In this document: piece after piece, positions 61,880-64,000 of the stretch
Layout of the letters: each line of letters begins with the position of its first letter
Position numbering within the stretch: the stretch's first letter is position 1
From: Blastopirellula retiformator
Lineage (GTDB): Bacteria; Planctomycetota; Planctomycetia; Pirellulales; Pirellulaceae
Length of the DNA: 64,000 nucleotides
NCBI RefSeq assembly: GCF_007859755.1
Contig: NZ_SJPF01000008.1
Span: 84,744 to 148,743 of the forward strand
Direction: 5' to 3'
Translations under genes and position numbers: made by a program
The notes under the pieces: model-generated
What the model was told of the DNA's origin: nothing
The model's database searches: none
The model's input: the letters and a program-made list of their open reading frames with translations, nothing else

Positions 61880-62840
61880 ATGCCGATTCCAGTCAACTGT
61901 CCTCAATGCCGTCAGAGTTTTCAGCTCGCCGACAAATTCGCGGGCTGCAAGATTCGTTGTCCCAAGTGCAACGCGGCGGAGATTCTGGTTGCCGAACGCG
62001 GAGCGAGCCAGGGCGACGCCGAATACCAACTTAGACCTGTGTTGCCAGCACGGTCGGCATCCGGGGCTGCTTGTCGGCGGCGTCGTCATCGCGGTGTTTT
62101 CGACATGGGGCGCGGTCGCAGGTTTGGGATCGGTCGAGTTGCCTGCCTGGGAAACCGACGCGACGTCGCCGCAAGCGACTGACGGGAGCTTTCGCCCCTC
62201 GCCCAAGGCGCCAGCGCCTTTACCCGTTGGTCAGGAACCGGCGGTTGCGGTCCGAGGAGGCGATCGGTCGCCTGCACCATCTCCGGTGATCGTCAGCGCT
62301 CCGACGGTAAGCATCCCCGGGCATGATCCACCGCCTCAAGGCTCGCGTTCACAGCCGCAACTTCCCCCAATGCAGCTTGTCACCTATCACGGCGCCCGCC
62401 ACCCGTTTGCGGTCGATCTTCCGACGCACAACGTCGTGATTTTTCAGCATGGCTCCGACACCGTCTATCAATGGGCGCCAGGGCCGGGCGGGGGACCGAA
62501 TGCACGGACTGTCGACCGACGTTTTCTGTTTCGAGTTGTCCATCATCATCGTTTGCCGGGGGAGGGAGATCTCGCGGCGATTGAGCGGCTGGAGCAGACG
62601 CACAACATCGGCTGGCCTGGGAGGGCTTTTCCCCCCGAGCGCATCGCAAGAACCACGCCCACGATTGACGGCTATCGCGCGGTTGATCGTCAGTTGATCG
62701 GCGACAATTCGATGGTCTGGATGTCGCTATCGGTGGCGCACCCCAGCGGGATTTATCACCTGCAAGGCATGGGGCGGCCTACCGACGTTACGTCGACCGA
62801 GTTCGAGGCGATCAAAAACTCGTTTCGGTTCACACGCTGA
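61880..62840 (+). pseudogene. Zinc-ribbon/TM protein, paralogue 2, frameshifted
   Basis: The first ~53 codons from ATG 61880 encode MPIPVNCPQCRQSFQLADKF, RCPKCNAAEI and the conserved GDAEYQLRP. After about 62040 the homology moves to the +1 frame, which carries the transmembrane helix (GLLVGGVVIAVFSTWGAVAGLG) and the C-terminal domain ending in FEAIKNSFRF at 62840. The downstream frame has no credible start (its first codon is a TTG inside the ribbon), and the linker present in paralogue 1 is missing, so a deletion with frameshift between 62040 and 62065 is likely. Sequencing error or ribosomal frameshifting are alternatives; no slippery heptamer is visible. Confidence 0.7.
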
Positions 62841-62860
62841 TTTTTTCTTGAGAATGAATG

Positions 62861-63892
62861 ATGCCGATTCCTGTTCAATGTTCGAATTGCGGCGGCTCGT
62901 TTCGGGTCGCCGATAAGTTTGCTGGGGCAAAAATCCGTTGCCCCAAGTGCAAAGATGCTGCGATTCAAATTCCGGTGGTTTCTGCGGCTCCGGTCGATGA
63001 ACCACTTGGCGGCTTGGACGACGTTTTCTCTTCTGCGTCAACGCTGGGACCGCTGCCGAAACAGCGAAAATCGGCCGGCAGTAGTCAAGCGACGCGGACC
63101 CTGTTGATGGTTGGCGGCGGTTTGTTGGCGTTGGTCGTCTTGATCGGCGGCCTGGCGATCGCCGGAAGTTATGCCTGGAATCTCGCCAAGCAATCCCAGG
63201 CCCCTCCCACGGTTCATTTTCAGGCCTCTTTCGGTGTTGAGCATTCAACGTCGAACTCCTCTGGTTCCGGCCCAGCGGATTCGGCGATGTTCGATCCGAA
63301 TCAACTTCAAGCGTTCCGCCCCAAGAACTACCCGATCGAGTTGAGTTTTCCAGCCGGGCCGATCAAGCAAGAGCAAGTTGACGGACGCGAGCAATTTCGT
63401 TGGACTGTTCCGCCGCAATTCGACGTTTCCGAAGGCCTCGCTTTTAACGAAATCAAGTTAATCATCGTTCCAAAAGTGGAAGGTGAATCTGGCTATGCCG
63501 CGATCGAAAAAGCCAAGCAACTAATACCCCCGCTGCCGCCTGATGAAAGCCAGGTCCAAAATCGGCGTATGGGGAGTGGGGTGGTCGGCGGACGAAACGC
63601 TTTCATGGCGACGTACCAAATGCCGTCGCGGCAAACGGTGCACTTTGCGGCTTATATTCCAGATCGAAGGTACATCTACGTCCTGTTGGGGGAGGCCGAT
63701 GGAAGTCTCCAGCATTCTAGGTGGGACGCGATCGTTCAGTCGGTCCGATTTAACGAAAGCGGCCCGATTGGCCCGCCCATGACGGCTGCGCCCGATACTG
63801 GCCCGCCTGGCATGGCAAGTTCAGGCAGGGAAGAGCCTCCCAAGCCCGTGGAACCCCCGCCGAGCTTGAAGGGCACGGCGATTGCGCCATGA
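62861..63892 (+). CDS. Zinc-ribbon/TM protein, paralogue 3 (complete)
   Basis: 343 residues: zinc ribbon (CSNCGGSFRVADKFAGAKIRCPKC), linker, transmembrane helix (LLMVGGGLLALVVLIGGLAIAG), a ~50-residue spacer, a globular beta-rich domain (residues ~155-300; GRNAFMATYQMPSRQTVHFA, RYIYVLLGEAD, WDAIVQSVRF) and a Pro-rich tail. The globular part is homologous to the C-terminal domain of paralogue 2 and looks like a small PsbP/DUF1795-like sandwich, by shape only. It is the only intact member with all parts. Two adjacent ATGs (62858, 62861) exist; the second matches the paralogues. Role unknown. Confidence 0.8.
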   Translation: MPIPVQCSNCGGSFRVADKFAGAKIRCPKCKDAAIQIPVVSAAPVDEPLGGLDDVFSSASTLGPLPKQRKSAGSSQATRTLLMVGGGLLALVVLIGGLAIAGSYAWNLAKQSQAPPTVHFQASFGVEHSTSNSSGSGPADSAMFDPNQLQAFRPKNYPIELSFPAGPIKQEQVDGREQFRWTVPPQFDVSEGLAFNEIKLIIVPKVEGESGYAAIEKAKQLIPPLPPDESQVQNRRMGSGVVGGRNAFMATYQMPSRQTVHFAAYIPDRRYIYVLLGEADGSLQHSRWDAIVQSVRFNESGPIGPPMTAAPDTGPPGMASSGREEPPKPVEPPPSLKGTAIAP

Positions 63893-63985
63893 TGGGCAAT
63901 CTGCGATAATCCGGCAAATACGTCTTGGCGATTTCGCGACGTCCGTTTCGCCGCCAGGCGTTCGCTTTGCAGGGAGGTCTTCCGC

Positions 63986-64000
63986 ATGTCTTCTTCGGCC
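63986..64000 (+). CDS. Start of a gene cut by the window end
   Basis: Only five codons (MSSSA) are in the window. An AGGGAGG ribosome site eight bases upstream supports a real start. Nothing can be said about the product. Confidence 0.5.

Noticed and set aside
61989..62840. Independent gene beginning at TTG 61989
   Set aside because: The start would be inside the zinc ribbon of the same paralogue with no ribosome site; a frameshifted single gene explains both frames better.

Overview
The window is a 64 kb chromosomal stretch, moderately GC-rich, from a planctomycete, most like the Pirellulaceae (Blastopirellula/Rhodopirellula type). The assignment rests on gene families that are largely confined to or strongly expanded in that phylum: a Cys-rich YTV-repeat cell-wall protein, a DUF1559 pseudopilin-like protein, DUF1592+DUF1552 and DUF1549/DUF1553+DUF1501 pairs with planctomycete-type cytochrome c motifs, an SGNH/NHL/HEAT 'PVC' protein next to a HEAT-cytochrome protein, and a HYExAFE protein. 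I see no tRNA, rRNA, CRISPR array, prophage or intact insertion sequence.

Layout. 0-5.8 kb: YTV wall protein, membrane fatty-acid hydroxylase/sterol-desaturase family protein, HEAT protein, NarL-type histidine kinase, Gfo/Idh oxidoreductase. 6-13.7 kb: lipoprotein alpha/beta hydrolase, the secreted SGNH/NHL/HEAT and HEAT-cytochrome pair, an N-formylglutamate amidohydrolase-like protein. 13.7-23 kb: a large REC/HD-GYP/pseudo-REC/degenerate-GGDEF/CBS regulator, purU, a YkgJ-type cysteine cluster protein, hisS, HYExAFE, a foldback repeat, and an NtrC-type two-component pair. 23-31.6 kb: DUF1559 protein, zinc-ribbon membrane protein, a ParD-like micro-protein, two sigma factors (one with a zf-HC2 anti-sigma), small secreted proteins, a HELTH metallopeptidase. 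31.6-36.7 kb: glucuronate-isomerase-like protein, an unknown gene behind a structured leader/sRNA locus, inositol monophosphatase, GNAT, DegT aminotransferase. 37-46 kb: the two cytochrome/DUF gene pairs and a 2OG-Fe(II) oxygenase. 46-49.8 kb: tandem REC-GGDEF genes, a truncated DoxX gene, an HD hydrolase and a gene-poor stretch. 49.8-56 kb: a ketoacyl synthase divergent from an mraZ-like regulator whose upstream region carries three copies of one palindrome, a NagX-like acyltransferase, a MESH1-like HD protein, a COG0523 GTPase. 56-64 kb: kdsB, pyrG, DUF1844, glmS, and three tandem zinc-ribbon/membrane proteins, the middle one frameshifted.

Themes. Housekeeping genes (hisS, pyrG, glmS, kdsB, purU) are scattered among signalling genes and secreted proteins. 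c-di-GMP signalling is prominent and shows decay of individual active sites: two of three GGDEF motifs are degenerate. kdsB, glmS and a DegT aminotransferase point to KDO/amino-sugar envelope chemistry. The least explained items are the short structured RNA locus at about 33.78-33.89 kb, the repeated palindrome in front of the mraZ-like gene, and the 163-bp foldback element that supplies the stop codon of the NtrC-type regulator.
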